The notes under the pieces: generated by a model
The model's input: the letters and a program-made list of their open reading frames with translations, nothing else
Databases searched by the model: none
Told to the model about the DNA's origin: nothing
Part shown: piece by piece, positions 1 to 7,637 of the stretch
How positions within the stretch are numbered: position 1 is the stretch's first letter
How the letters are laid out: every line of letters starts with the position of its first letter
Assembly: GCF_900095845.1 (NCBI RefSeq)
Contig: NZ_FMIX01000003.1
Location: 186,001 to 250,000 of the forward strand
Length of the DNA: 64,000 bases
Origin: Streptococcus timonensis
GTDB taxonomy: Bacteria; Bacillota; Bacilli; Lactobacillales; Streptococcaceae
Direction of reading: 5' to 3'
Position numbers and translations under genes: made by a program

Positions 1-506
1 CCTTCAAATACAGAAACCAAGTCGATGTCTTTGCCATCCAGTTTTCCAGGGGCGATAGTACCACCGTAAGCGAAAATAGCTGGGATATCCATATTGGCAA
101 TGGCAATCATGGAACCAGGCATGTTCTTGTCACAACCACCGATAGCGACGAAGGCATCGACGTTATGGCCACCCATAGCTGCTTCGATAGAGTCCGCGAT
201 GATATCACGAGACGTTAGGGAGAAGCGCATACCCGGTGTTCCCATGGCAATACCGTCGGCTACGGTAATGGTTCCAAACTGCACAGGCCAAGCACCAGCA
301 GATTTAACCCCTTCTTTAGCCAATTTCCCAAAGTCATGCAAGTGAATATTACACGGTGTGTTTTCTGCCCAAGTCGAAATGACCCCAACAATCGGTGTTT
401 CAAAGTCCTTATCTGTCATACCAGTCGCACGAAGCATGGCACGGTTAGGTGATTTTACCATGCTGTCATAGACACTACTACGGTGACGTTTATCTAATTC
501 TGTCAT
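1..506 (-). CDS. ilvD: Dihydroxy-acid dehydratase, N-terminal part (cut by window edge)
   Basis: This gene encodes the enzyme that converts 2,3-dihydroxy-isovalerate and its methylvalerate homologue to 2-oxo acids in valine and isoleucine synthesis. About 168 N-terminal residues are visible, starting [20 protein letters not shown]. They include the conserved segments [27 protein letters not shown] and [13 protein letters not shown]; cysteines of this kind bind the Fe-S cluster in the family. The ATG at 504-506 follows an AGGGAC Shine-Dalgarno sequence. The gene runs off the left edge, so its C-terminus cannot be judged. Identification is by recognised family motifs and is secure. Confidence 0.96.
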   Translation of the reverse strand, partial: MTELDKRHRSSVYDSMVKSPNRAMLRATGMTDKDFETPIVGVISTWAENTPCNIHLHDFGKLAKEGVKSAGAWPVQFGTITVADGIAMGTPGMRFSLTSRDIIADSIEAAMGGHNVDAFVAIGGCDKNMPGSMIAIANMDIPAIFAYGGTIAPGKLDGKDIDLVSVFE

Positions 507-641
507 TTAAGTCCCTCCCATTTCAGTTTTTACCATTATAGCACAAATTTGACCTGAATAACAGAAGAAAATTTTTAAATTTTCAGACAATTCGGTGGTA
601 AACTATAAAAAAATTCATCTTTTTTTGTCAAGTAACTTTAC

Positions 642-670
642 TTTACAAAAAAAATGTGTTATTCTAATAT
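642..670 (+). promoter_or_regulatory. Sigma-A promoter of rpmF-rpmG
   Basis: TTTACA (642-647), a 17-bp spacer and TAATAT (665-670) lie 57 bp upstream of the rpmF start. It is the best sigma-A match in the ilvD-rpmF gap. Confidence 0.7.
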
Positions 671-726
671 GGTTGATGAAAATCATAAGATTGAATCGAA
701 TATACATACTAAAAGGAGAAATCAAA

Positions 727-909
727 ATGGCAGTACCTGCACGTCGCACTTCAAAAGCGAAGAAAAACAAACGTCGTACACACTACAAAGTAACAGCTCC
801 ATCTGTAAACTTTGACGAAACTACTGGAGATTACTCACGTTCTCACCGTGTATCACTTAAAGGATACTACAAAGGACGTAAGATCGCTAAAGCTGCATCA
901 GCTGAATAA
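727..909 (+). CDS. rpmF: 50S ribosomal protein L32
   Basis: A 60-residue basic ribosomal protein of the large subunit, beginning [20 protein letters not shown]. The ATG at 727 is preceded by AAAGGAG, so an upstream in-frame extension to 595 is not the start. It has no Cys-X2-Cys pairs, so it is the zinc-independent (C-minus) form. rpmG follows after 15 bp in the same transcript. Confidence 0.97.
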
Positions 910-924
910 TAGAAGGGAGATACC

Positions 925-1074
925 ATGCGCGTAAATATTACACTTGAACACAAAGAATCTGGTGAACGCTTGTACCTTACTTCTAAAAACAAACGTAACA
1001 CCCCAGACCGTCTTCAATTGAAGAAATACTCACCAAAACTTCGCAAACACGTTGTGTTTACTGAGGTGAAATAG
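925..1074 (+). CDS. rpmG: 50S ribosomal protein L33, target gene of ICE integration
   Basis: A 49-residue ribosomal protein, [20 protein letters not shown] to FTEVK, lacking zinc-binding cysteines (C-minus form). An AGAAGGGAG ribosome-binding site precedes the ATG at 925. The last five codons plus stop (1057-1074) recur, with synonymous or near-synonymous changes, at 30199-30216 and 31581-31598, far from any other rpmG sequence. This gene is therefore the attachment site of the element that follows. Its present 3' end is probably supplied by the element and preserves the protein sequence. The natural terminator of rpmG appears to have been displaced to about 31625. Confidence 0.97.
1057..1074. 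repeat. attL of the rpmG-site ICE (rpmG codons FTEVK-stop)
   Basis: Eighteen bp encoding F-T-E-V-K-stop. It matches 30199-30216 at 14 of 18 positions, and both encode the same peptide. The true crossover lies somewhere in or beside this segment. Confidence 0.75.
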
Positions 1075-1504
1075 GGGTTCACTACACGTCAATAGATGTG
1101 AGAAACCTTGATTTTAAGCGATTCTTGAAATTCTAAATTTCACTACATTGCAATATAAATCAACCGAATCACTACCTTTTTCACTACCTTTTTTGAAATA
1201 AGAATAATGATTCGGATATTTAAAAGAAGAGGAACTTTATTGTGAAGCTCCTCTTTTTGTTATGTGTTCTTTTTCTCACAAACCGTATGACCTGGTTTGA
1301 ACAACTTTTGTTTAAATAAATCTCAAAAGCCTTTAATATCAGGCACTTTTAGATTTATCTGAAAGCGTTATTTCATTCAATTTCAACTAATTTCATTTGA
1401 ATGGTGTGAATTTTAATCCTAAAATACACTAACTGAGCTAGAATTTTACCAAAAGTTCACACCATCTGAAAATATCATTCCCAACTTAAGCCAAATCTAC
1501 ATAA
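1075..1504. other. ICE left end, non-coding
   Basis: A 430-bp stretch without a convincing gene. It holds the att-proximal segment (1075-1168), the integrase arm-type repeats (1169-1194), a 19-bp segment at 1208-1226 that recurs inverted at 28819-28837 just upstream of the integrase gene, and a long-loop inverted repeat (1401-1410 with 1456-1465, arms atggtgtgaa). Confidence 0.6.
1169..1194 (+). repeat. Left integrase arm-type sites of the ICE
   Basis: Two tandem copies of tcactaccttttt. The same 25-bp double motif recurs exactly at 30118-30142, just after the integrase stop codon. Related motifs sit at both ends of the cad segment. Paired direct repeats near both ends are typical arm-binding sites of Tn916/lambda-type tyrosine recombinases; the assignment to this integrase is inference. 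Confidence 0.7.
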
Positions 1505-2977
1505 TTACTCACCATCTAAAATATTTTCTAACATTGGTTCGATAGAACTATGTTTCAAGTCCTCTATAAGCCTCTGGGCATAGAAACGATTTACTTCCCG
1601 AGCTACATAATATAACATCCTTGCAGCCATTTCTTTACTCAAGTAATCAAAATGCTCATCTTTTAATACATCAAATGCAAGAGATGCAAAGATATCATTT
1701 GAAGAAAAAGAGGTTGCAACTTCTTTTAATGATGGAAAAAGTTTTTGAATCAAGAATAGTGCATTTTCTGGGCTTATTTTCATAAATTTAATGCAAGCCA
1801 ATTTGTAATTCTCTCCTATGTCAATAAGTTCCCGACACAAATCCACATTCGAAATATTATTAAGATATATCGTTATTGTTTCATCATATTCTCTCTGCTG
1901 AATTTTTTTAAATATTTTCTGCTTTGAATCCTTTTGATGAAAAATTCGCAGGTGATAACTTAGTTGTTCAAGCATTTCCCCTGCATCTCTAAATCTTAAT
2001 TCTGGTTGATAAGAGGTGGCTTTTTGAACAAAAGTTCGTAGAACATGTTTTTCGTTAGTTGGGTTTCCAGTTAAACAAAAATTAACCACCTTTCCTAATG
2101 AATAGACATCACTCATTTTAGTTGCATTTTTTAGACCAGTTATCTGTTCTGGCGCACAATAATAAAACTGCCCATAATTATTTGTGTTCATAGTCAAATG
2201 AGAATGATTGACAGTAGAATCTTTAGCTAATCCAAAATCAGATATCTTTATAAGCCCATCACATAGAAAAATATTGCTTGGACTCAAATCTCTATGATAG
2301 ATACCTCGAGAATGAACATCAGCCATTATTGTCAATATTTGAAACAACAGATTAAATATTTGGTTTAATTTTAATTCATTATTTACAATATAATCATTTA
2401 AAGTAAAATCAGCTTTCTCCATCGTATAGCTAAACTCTGACTCATCGAATTCATAAACTTTAATAATCCCATTTACTTGCGATAGAGACTGCATAATTTC
2501 AAACTCTCTTTTAAAGCGACTTTTTAGAGCAGAGTTCTGTTTATATTCATTTTTCAACTTTTTCACAATCCGTTGAGAATGTTTTTGTAAATAAATTTCA
2601 GCAAAGCCACCTTTAGTGAGAAAGGACTCGTCAGTTTTTATTATTTCTTTCCCCATATGGGAATAGGAATTTAGCTTTTCTTTTAACTTCTCTGCTTGTT
2701 TATTTTTAATATCAGTCTTTTCAGAACTACTATCTGGAAGGTCATCATAATAAGTTAGTAAATCCCTTACCAACTTAATAATATCGTTATCAAGAGCTTC
2801 ATCTATATATGCTTCAAATGACTTTCCTTTTGACAAACCGTACTTTTCCTGAATTTTTACACCAATGGAGTGATAAGTAAATTTATCAAAAGTACGATTT
2901 GAAAAATCTAGAACATATCCACCCTCATTAAAAAATTTTTTTATCATGTTTTTATCATGAAATGTGATTTTCGACAT
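1505..2977 (-). CDS. Ser/Thr protein kinase with AbiJ-like N-terminal domain
   Basis: This 490-residue cytosolic protein has no membrane segment. Residues 19-60 (GGYVLDFSNRTF..F ... SKGKSFEAYIDE) resemble the N-terminal module seen in AbiJ-type and other phage-defence proteins. Residues 113-345 form a Hanks-type kinase: glycine loop LTKGGFAEIY (121-130), lysine near 139, HRD at 228-230 with N235, DFG at 247-249, and APE at 275-277. All catalytic residues are present. Residues 346-490 are helical and unrecognised. It lacks the PASTA domains of the housekeeping streptococcal kinase StkP. It stands alone on the minus strand at the outer edge of the ICE, a common place for defence cargo. A defence role is inference; kinase activity is well supported. 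Confidence 0.85.
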   Translation of the reverse strand: MSKITFHDKNMIKKFFNEGGYVLDFSNRTFDKFTYHSIGVKIQEKYGLSKGKSFEAYIDEALDNDIIKLVRDLLTYYDDLPDSSSEKTDIKNKQAEKLKEKLNSYSHMGKEIIKTDESFLTKGGFAEIYLQKHSQRIVKKLKNEYKQNSALKSRFKREFEIMQSLSQVNGIIKVYEFDESEFSYTMEKADFTLNDYIVNNELKLNQIFNLLFQILTIMADVHSRGIYHRDLSPSNIFLCDGLIKISDFGLAKDSTVNHSHLTMNTNNYGQFYYCAPEQITGLKNATKMSDVYSLGKVVNFCLTGNPTNEKHVLRTFVQKATSYQPELRFRDAGEMLEQLSYHLRIFHQKDSKQKIFKKIQQREYDETITIYLNNISNVDLCRELIDIGENYKLACIKFMKISPENALFLIQKLFPSLKEVATSFSSNDIFASLAFDVLKDEHFDYLSKEMAARMLYYVAREVNRFYAQRLIEDLKHSSIEPMLENILDGE

Positions 2978-3360
2978 TATGATCCCATTCTAACTTATAA
3001 AACAATTCTCAAGTTAAACAAAAATTACTGCACATCAATTTCAATTACTATTATACCAAATCGAATCTATGATATTTATCTTTTCAATTTTTTAACAACA
3101 TGATACAACACTATCCTAATATAGAAATTAATCTAAAATTACAAGAAATACCCAAAGTGTTCCTTTGGCATACATAAATGTCACTTAGAGTTTATCTCAA
3201 CCGTCAACAGATGGAATAAATTTACTACTATTTTCACAACCAAAACTAAGATTAAGAATAAAAAATACATAATTACTATATGATTGTAGCATAGAATTTG
3301 GATAAAGTTCACACCATTATTCTTGAAGAAAAGAACAATATATGCTATCATGGAGGTACA
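2978..3360. other. AT-rich intergenic region
   Basis: No gene seen over about 380 bp. It must contain the kinase promoter (minus) and the toxin-antitoxin promoter (plus); no strong sigma-A match stands out. A 14-bp segment, aaagttcacaccat (3304-3317), repeats 1452-1465 on the far side of the kinase gene. Confidence 0.5.
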
Positions 3361-3726
3361 ATGAAAAAGCCAAAATTTGAGTTTTATACTCGGTTAAATG
3401 GACACACCGAGTTCCTAGAATTTTTACAAACTATACCAATTAAAGACAAACAAAAATTACTGGCAACTATCGCCACTATACAAGAGCATGGTCTTTTAGT
3501 TGCTCAACGTATGGAATGGGTGAAAAAGCTAGATGACGACATCTTTGAAATCCGCTCAAAGGTTGCTTCTAACATTCAAAGGGCACTTTATTTTCATGTT
3601 ATCAATGAACGCTATATCATCACCCATGGCTTTACCAAAAAAACACAAAAAACACCCCAGAGTGAGATAAAACACGCTAAGGATTTAAAGAAAGAATTTG
3701 AGGACAACAACCATGACCACAATTAA
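3361..3726 (+). CDS. RelE/HigB-type toxin (phage Gp49-like family)
   Basis: A 121-residue protein, MKKPKFEFYTRLNGHTEFLE onward, with the Gp49-like/HigB pattern: a central WVKKLDDDIFEIRSK strand pair, then RALYFHVINERYIITHGFTKKTQKTP. Family members are ribosome-dependent mRNA interferases. The ATG at 3361 follows GGAGGT and is preferred to an upstream in-frame start at 3298. The toxin-first order and a 14-bp overlap with the following HTH antitoxin are typical of HigBA modules. It probably helps stabilise the ICE; that is inference. Confidence 0.85.
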   Translation: MKKPKFEFYTRLNGHTEFLEFLQTIPIKDKQKLLATIATIQEHGLLVAQRMEWVKKLDDDIFEIRSKVASNIQRALYFHVINERYIITHGFTKKTQKTPQSEIKHAKDLKKEFEDNNHDHN

Positions 3727-3988
3727 ATTTGATGATTTTTTAGAAAACGAACTAGCAGACAATAATTTTAAAGAAGGCTTTTTAACTGAAAAAGCTATTT
3801 TGGAAAGTGCTATTGCAGTTTATGACGCACGACAAACAGCAGGTCTCACCCAAAGAGAGCTAGCTTCCCTATCTCATGTCCCACAGTCTACCATTGCTCG
3901 CATTGAACGTGGAAATAACACAAGCATTGAAACAATGAGCAAAATTGCACTTGCTCTGAATAAAAATCTAACTATCAACATAAGCTAA
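3713..3988 (+). CDS. XRE-family antitoxin (HigA-like)
   Basis: About 91 residues starting MTTIKFDDFLENELADNNFK. The C-terminal half is a helix-turn-helix (TAGLTQRELASLSHVPQSTIARIERG). The ATG at 3713 overlaps the toxin gene, giving translational coupling; an in-frame TTG at 3698 is less likely. It should neutralise the preceding toxin and repress the pair. A hairpin terminator follows directly (4007-4043). Confidence 0.87.
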   Translation: MTTIKFDDFLENELADNNFKEGFLTEKAILESAIAVYDARQTAGLTQRELASLSHVPQSTIARIERGNNTSIETMSKIALALNKNLTINIS

Positions 3989-4006
3989 TAGTCAAATTAA
4001 GATCTC

Positions 4007-4043
4007 AAAAAAGCTGATGAAATATAAATTCATCAGCTTTTTT
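4007..4043. terminator. Terminator after the toxin-antitoxin pair
   Basis: A perfect stem, aaaaaagctgatgaa paired with ttcatcagctttttt, with an AT-rich loop. It has poly-A before and poly-T after, so it can act in both directions. Confidence 0.85.
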
Positions 4044-4073
4044 GAAAGCTTAATTTAGCTGAATAAAACAGAT

Positions 4074-4100
4074 AAAACCTGCCCATTGGGTGGGGTTTTT
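4074..4100 (+). terminator. Second terminator-like hairpin
   Basis: The arms aaaacc and ggtttt close a GC-rich imperfect stem, followed by five T. It lies directly downstream of the first terminator and upstream of the phosphatase promoter. Confidence 0.6.
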
Positions 4101-4125
4101 GTGTGAGTAAAATGAATGAATCTAC

Positions 4126-4155
4126 TTGACAATTAATAGTTAAGTAAGATAATAT
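4126..4155 (+). promoter_or_regulatory. Promoter of the histidine phosphatase gene
   Basis: TTGACA (4126-4131), an 18-bp spacer and TAATAT (4150-4155). The gene starts 55 bp downstream. Confidence 0.65.
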
Positions 4156-4209
4156 GAGCTTATAAAACAACTTTCCTCCTTATATGTATTTTCAGCGTAA
4201 TTATAATTC

Positions 4210-4764
4210 ATGAACAATTCTTATATTTTACTTAGACATGCTCATTCGAGATTTTCAAGTGATGATTTTAATAGAACTTTATCGGAAGAAGGATTTGTAT
4301 CTCTAAAGCAATTGGAGTTTTTGAATTCTTTTAATATTGATTACTATTTTTCTAGTCCTTATAAGCGAGCTTTTGAGACAGTAAATAGTTCTCCTGTACA
4401 ATTTGACAAGATAGTGCTTGATGATCGTTTGCGTGAAAGAAAATTATCTTCAAGATTTATTGAAGATTCTGAGTTTGAAGAAACAATTCAATATTTATGG
4501 CAAAATCCAGATAAATCACTTATTGGAGGTGAGTCTAATCAAGAAGCATTAATGAGAATCTTAGATTTATTGCAGGATTTAGAAGAAAGGTATTCAGATA
4601 AAACCATTTTACTGAGTTCTCATGGAAATTTGCTAGGAATCTTAATCAATCATTTTGATCCAAATTTTGATTATAAAAAATGGAAGCAGATGACTTTTCC
4701 AGATTGCTTTCTAGTTGACAAAGATGATAGTGTGAAAAGAATTATGAAAGTTACTTCTGGGTAA
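4210..4764 (+). CDS. Histidine phosphatase family protein
   Basis: A 184-residue member of the phosphoglycerate-mutase-like superfamily. The phosphohistidine motif is LLRHAHSRFS (residues 8-17), with LRHAHSR in place of the usual LRHGxT. The second core is SSPYKRAFETV, and the second catalytic histidine is in ILLSSHGNLLGILI. Substrate unknown; it could be a phosphosugar, nucleotide or protein phosphatase. The ribosome-binding site before the ATG is weak. Its neighbours (terminators upstream, IS remnant downstream) show that it stands alone as ICE cargo. Confidence 0.82.
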   Translation: MNNSYILLRHAHSRFSSDDFNRTLSEEGFVSLKQLEFLNSFNIDYYFSSPYKRAFETVNSSPVQFDKIVLDDRLRERKLSSRFIEDSEFEETIQYLWQNPDKSLIGGESNQEALMRILDLLQDLEERYSDKTILLSSHGNLLGILINHFDPNFDYKKWKQMTFPDCFLVDKDDSVKRIMKVTSG

Positions 4765-4795
4765 TCATTTAGTTCAATCTATCTGATTTTATTTG

Positions 4796-4970
4796 ATACT
4801 GTCAATAATTTTGTGTAAACACCCTAGTAGAGTTATGGAGTTTTAATCAAATAAGCTTTCAAGTGTGTCAGAACATTGGCCAAACCCATTATGGATTCGT
4901 TGACTTTGCTTGAAATTATAATCTTCAAACAGGGTAACTAAATAACGTTCCAGGGTAGTACCGTGATTAG
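4796..4970 (-). pseudogene. Remnant of an insertion sequence (transposase C-terminus)
   Basis: Reading the minus strand from about 4970 to a stop at 4843-4845 gives an open segment of about 40 codons: NHGTTLERYLVTLFEDYNF, then KQSQRIHNGFGQCSDTLESL, then FD-stop. It has no start codon. Beyond the stop lies gtgtttacac...ttgacag on the minus strand, which looks like an IS terminus. This suggests the tail of a transposase with one IS end; I lean to the IS256/mutator type, with low certainty on family. Nothing else was found in 4765-5123 besides the next gene's promoter. Confidence 0.5.
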
Positions 4971-5123
4971 TTTTTTCTTAATTATATTCAGTAAAAAATT
5001 ATATTCTGAATAGTTATTTGAGGTTATAATAGACATTTTTTCATTTTTTCGTTATAACAGACACTGACACACTCTTGTAATATTATTTTGGTATAGTTAA
5101 AATTATAGAAGGAGGCACAGATT

Positions 5124-5486
5124 ATGAGAAAATTAATAGGTATACTACTACTTTCATTATCAATAATTACGTTAATTGCTTGCTCTAAAAACAACTACCA
5201 ATCTTTAGATGGTGAGTATTATTGGATCTCAAGTGAAAGAAACGAGTTAGCGTTTACTATTAAAGGAGATAATGCTTCCATAGAGCATGGAGAAGCCGAC
5301 GGCTTTACCATTAACAAACAAAAGAATACGATCGAATTAACTGGACAAAACATTGCTAGTCGAACAGAAGAATATTCATTTAAAGATGGGGTCTTTTCTG
5401 TTGATATTAGTGGAATTAAGCATGACTACTATCTTAAAGATAGCGAAGCATATAAAAAGGCTCTAAAACAATATGGATATAAATAA
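5124..5486 (+). CDS. Small secreted lipoprotein
   Basis: A 120-residue protein with a lipoprotein signal: basic MRKLIG, a hydrophobic core and the lipobox LIAC ending at Cys20. The rest is a short soluble domain (SLDGEYYWISSERNELAFTI ...) of the kind seen in streptococcal lipoproteins of unknown function. The ribosome-binding site is GAAGGAGG. A hairpin terminator follows. No enzymatic motif is visible. Confidence 0.82.
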   Translation: MRKLIGILLLSLSIITLIACSKNNYQSLDGEYYWISSERNELAFTIKGDNASIEHGEADGFTINKQKNTIELTGQNIASRTEEYSFKDGVFSVDISGIKHDYYLKDSEAYKKALKQYGYK

Positions 5487-5494
5487 CATCATTC

Positions 5495-5526
5495 ACACCT
5501 ATTTTTTCCGAATAGGTGTTTTTTTG
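5495..5526 (+). terminator. Terminator of the lipoprotein gene
   Basis: Stem acacctatt / aataggtgt followed by a run of seven T. Confidence 0.85.
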
Positions 5527-5641
5527 TGCTGAATAGATTACTTCAAAAAACTTTTAAGCTTATTCTTAACCGATAGTTTATATTTCATGCAAATTAGTTT
5601 AATCAAAGAGATTGGATTATATTTTACTATACAATGTATTC

Positions 5642-5917
5642 ATGAATAATTTAAAAGAAGAAAATATTAGAAGAGCGATCTGGCATATAAAGCGACATCT
5701 AGAAGGACTATGGAATTCTCGAAATGAAGTAGATAGAAAATATGAAATGTTTCATCTGCAATCTAGTGTTGAATGTTTAGAGCGTGTAATGAACAATGAA
5801 AAACCCTATCCACCTATGGATAGGGAAGAAACCTACTTGTCGTCAAAAGGTTTACTGATGATAGTTTCAAATTCCGGACAATACTTACTTGCCTCAAATT
5901 CAATGATGTCATATTGA
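5642..5917 (+). CDS. Hypothetical protein, 3' end uncertain
   Basis: An open frame of 91 codons from the ATG at 5642 (MNNLKEENIRRAIWHIKRHL). The N-terminal 60 residues look like a genuine helical protein. The last 28 codons overlap the 3' end of the convergent YciI gene and are probably not native. The gene may be a truncated remnant fused by chance to the downstream sequence. No family recognised. Confidence 0.4.
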   Translation: MNNLKEENIRRAIWHIKRHLEGLWNSRNEVDRKYEMFHLQSSVECLERVMNNEKPYPPMDREETYLSSKGLLMIVSNSGQYLLASNSMMSY

Positions 5918-6138
5918 GCAATTTCATTTTGGTAGAATGGATCTTGTGTAATGATTTTTTGGATTAATTTTTTATGGTTTGCTTTTGCGAGAATAATACC
6001 ACCGGTTCTTGGATTTTTTCTACCAGACGCGATAAAATAGCCTTTTTTATAGTGTTGTTCTAAAAAGATGATATGCTGTTGTAGGTGCTTTTCAACTTCC
6101 TCTAGTGGCTTGATATAGGTGAGGTTTACAATAAACAT
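5833..6138 (-). CDS. YciI-family protein
   Basis: A 101-residue protein, MFIVNLTYIKPLEEVEKHLQ onward, with the YCII dimeric alpha-beta barrel features: the H in EKHLQQHIIFLEQHY, GYFIASGRKNPRTGGIIL, and the D-P-F motif QDPFYQNEIAQYDIIEF. The start at 6136-6138 follows AAAGGAG; longer in-frame starts lie inside the divergent regulator. It is transcribed divergently from the HxlR regulator 90 bp away, which is its likely controller. Function unknown; family members can be small oxidoreductase or lyase-like enzymes. Confidence 0.85.
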   Translation of the reverse strand: MFIVNLTYIKPLEEVEKHLQQHIIFLEQHYKKGYFIASGRKNPRTGGIILAKANHKKLIQKIITQDPFYQNEIAQYDIIEFEASKYCPEFETIISKPFDDK

Positions 6139-6227
6139 AAATATAACTCCTTTAAAATGAATGATAAATAGATTATAATACTTAGGAAACCGCTTGAACA
6201 GTAGGCACATTTTTGTAAGGAGAAATA

Positions 6228-6542
6228 ATGCTGACAAATAAAAATTGGAATTGTAGTATGTCACAAGTTTTGGATGTAGTTGGTGGCAAGTGGAGGATGA
6301 ATATCTTATGGGTGATCAACAAGCACCAAACGATTCGTTTTAACAAGTTAAGAAGAGAAGTCGAAGGAATCACAACGATTAGTTTGACACGCGGACTGGA
6401 TGTCTTACTGGAACATCAATTGGTTAAGAAAGTTGATTTTGAATCCATGCCTCTTCATACCGAATACCAGCTTACAGAAAAAGGCAAATCGCTTATGCCG
6501 ATTTTAAGAGACTTGAATCAGTGGGGAAAAGAATGGCTGTAG
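6228..6542 (+). CDS. HxlR-family transcriptional regulator
   Basis: A 104-residue winged-helix regulator: WNCSMSQVLDVVGGKWRMNI, LWVINKHQTIRFNKLRREVE, GITTISLTRGLDVLLEHQLV and the wing YQLTEKGKSLMPIL. The single N-terminal Cys in WNC is the residue often used for electrophile or redox sensing in this family. It is divergent from the YciI gene, so it probably controls that gene and itself. The ATG follows AAGGAGA. Confidence 0.9.
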   Translation: MLTNKNWNCSMSQVLDVVGGKWRMNILWVINKHQTIRFNKLRREVEGITTISLTRGLDVLLEHQLVKKVDFESMPLHTEYQLTEKGKSLMPILRDLNQWGKEWL

Positions 6543-6611
6543 TCTATTTTGAATTTTGTTTAATGTCTACTATCGCACCACTTAACCTGGCATTTTAACC
6601 ACTCATCTTCG

Positions 6612-6637
6612 AAAGCCGTTTTTCCGACGGCTTTTTT
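6612..6637 (+). terminator. Terminator after the HxlR regulator
   Basis: Stem aaagccgt / acggcttt with a T-run. Confidence 0.8.
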
Positions 6638-6723
6638 GTTAGACTATAATAAAGCACTTCAACAATATAAGTAGAAATAGAGCTATGAAGTTTTAATTTC
6701 ATACTTAATTAGGATATAAAAAC

Positions 6724-6764
6724 ACACCCTGAAAGATAGATGGAAAATCTAACTTTCAGGGTGT
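6724..6764. terminator. Inverted repeat, probable terminator
   Basis: A perfect 12-bp stem, acaccctgaaag / ctttcagggtgt, with a 17-bp loop. It is placed to end minus-strand transcription from the lipoprotein side; the T-run is weak on both strands. Confidence 0.55.
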
Positions 6765-6793
6765 TGTTAATTTTAAGAGCATTGAATATGTTT

Positions 6794-6900
6794 TTATTTT
6801 GTAAGGGAAACACGGAAATCAGTGTATTTGCTATAATCAAAATCTTCATTAAGCCCTGTTACAAATAAAATTGGTGTGTAATGGCCCTCTCTTTTTCTAT
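6794..6900 (-). pseudogene. Orphan C-terminal fragment of a protein gene
   Basis: Read on the minus strand, the region immediately after the lipoprotein stop stays open for about 34 codons in a second frame (REGHYTPILFVTGLNEDFDY, then SKYTDFRVSLTK-stop). It has no start of its own. The composition is protein-like, so this is probably the tail of a gene lost by deletion or recombination. It could also be the original C-terminus of the upstream lipoprotein before a frameshift. Confidence 0.4.
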
Positions 6901-7439
6901 CAATAGCCTACATCTGAATAAGCAATGTAATATCGAACTTCTTGGTCACGATTTTTTTGAACAAAGCTGTACCACCACTCACCGTTTTCGTACATGTAAT
7001 TGTCCCACTCAATGTTTGCTTGAGGTTGTACATAAGCAACACCGCTGCTTTTATCAGGTGAAGCATAGACAGGGGTATCTTTTAACAACTCCAAAGTACC
7101 AGAAGTGGCTTCCCAACCGCCATAACCTGTTTTCGGATCAGATTTAGAAGTTGTGGTTCCAGCTTGATTAGCACTGTTACCTTGACTTGGTTGCGTTGGT
7201 GTTTGAGCTTGCGCTTGTGTTGGTGCAGTAGTTGTTGTACTAGAAGCGGCACTAGCTTCAGCAGTTTTTGTCTCTTTCTTTCCAGAAGATGCTTTTGCTT
7301 TTTTCTGACTAGACTTCACCGTTGTTTGTGCTTCTTTGGCAGAAGATTTGCTCTCCTCTTTTTTTGAACCACAAGCTACGAGTAGGCTTGCAGAAGCTAA
7401 TCCTAGAAGTGCTAAACTTGTCCATTTTTTCATCATCAT
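6900..7439 (-). CDS. Lipoprotein with Ser/Thr/Ala-rich linker and C-terminal SH3-like domain
   Basis: 179 residues. The lipoprotein signal (MKKWTSLALLGLASASLLVACG) has its lipobox Cys at residue 23. A low-complexity linker (about 25-105) is rich in S, T, A, K and Q. A compact C-terminal domain follows (GTLELLKDTPVYASPDKSSG ... GEWWYSFVQKN), resembling a bacterial SH3 wall-binding fold. Three consecutive ATG codons begin the gene; GTGAGG spacing favours the second or third. It may have lost its tail by frameshift (see 6794-6900). Probably a surface protein; ligand unknown. Confidence 0.75.
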   Translation of the reverse strand: MMMKKWTSLALLGLASASLLVACGSKKEESKSSAKEAQTTVKSSQKKAKASSGKKETKTAEASAASSTTTTAPTQAQAQTPTQPSQGNSANQAGTTTSKSDPKTGYGGWEATSGTLELLKDTPVYASPDKSSGVAYVQPQANIEWDNYMYENGEWWYSFVQKNRDQEVRYYIAYSDVGY

Positions 7440-7637
7440 GATACCTCACTTCATTTGATACACACTATTATATTACGAAATTACATATTGTCAAGTGTTT
7501 TTTGAAATATTTCTGTAATATTTGTAATTTGTCTAAATATTTAAAGGGTTGGCGTATAGAGTTTTCATGTAAATGATTTCTACATTCCTCTATTACATAA
7601 TCATCAGAAATAGAAAATAAACGTAAATAAAATGTTG

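Noticed and set aside
94..345. Open frame on the plus strand inside ilvD
   Set aside because: It is antisense to a clear ilvD reading frame; composition and lack of ribosome-binding site mark it as a shadow.
7164..7367. Plus-strand frame rich in Cys, Ser and Leu opposite the lipoprotein linker
   Set aside because: It is the antisense reading of a low-complexity Ser/Thr/Ala/Lys linker.
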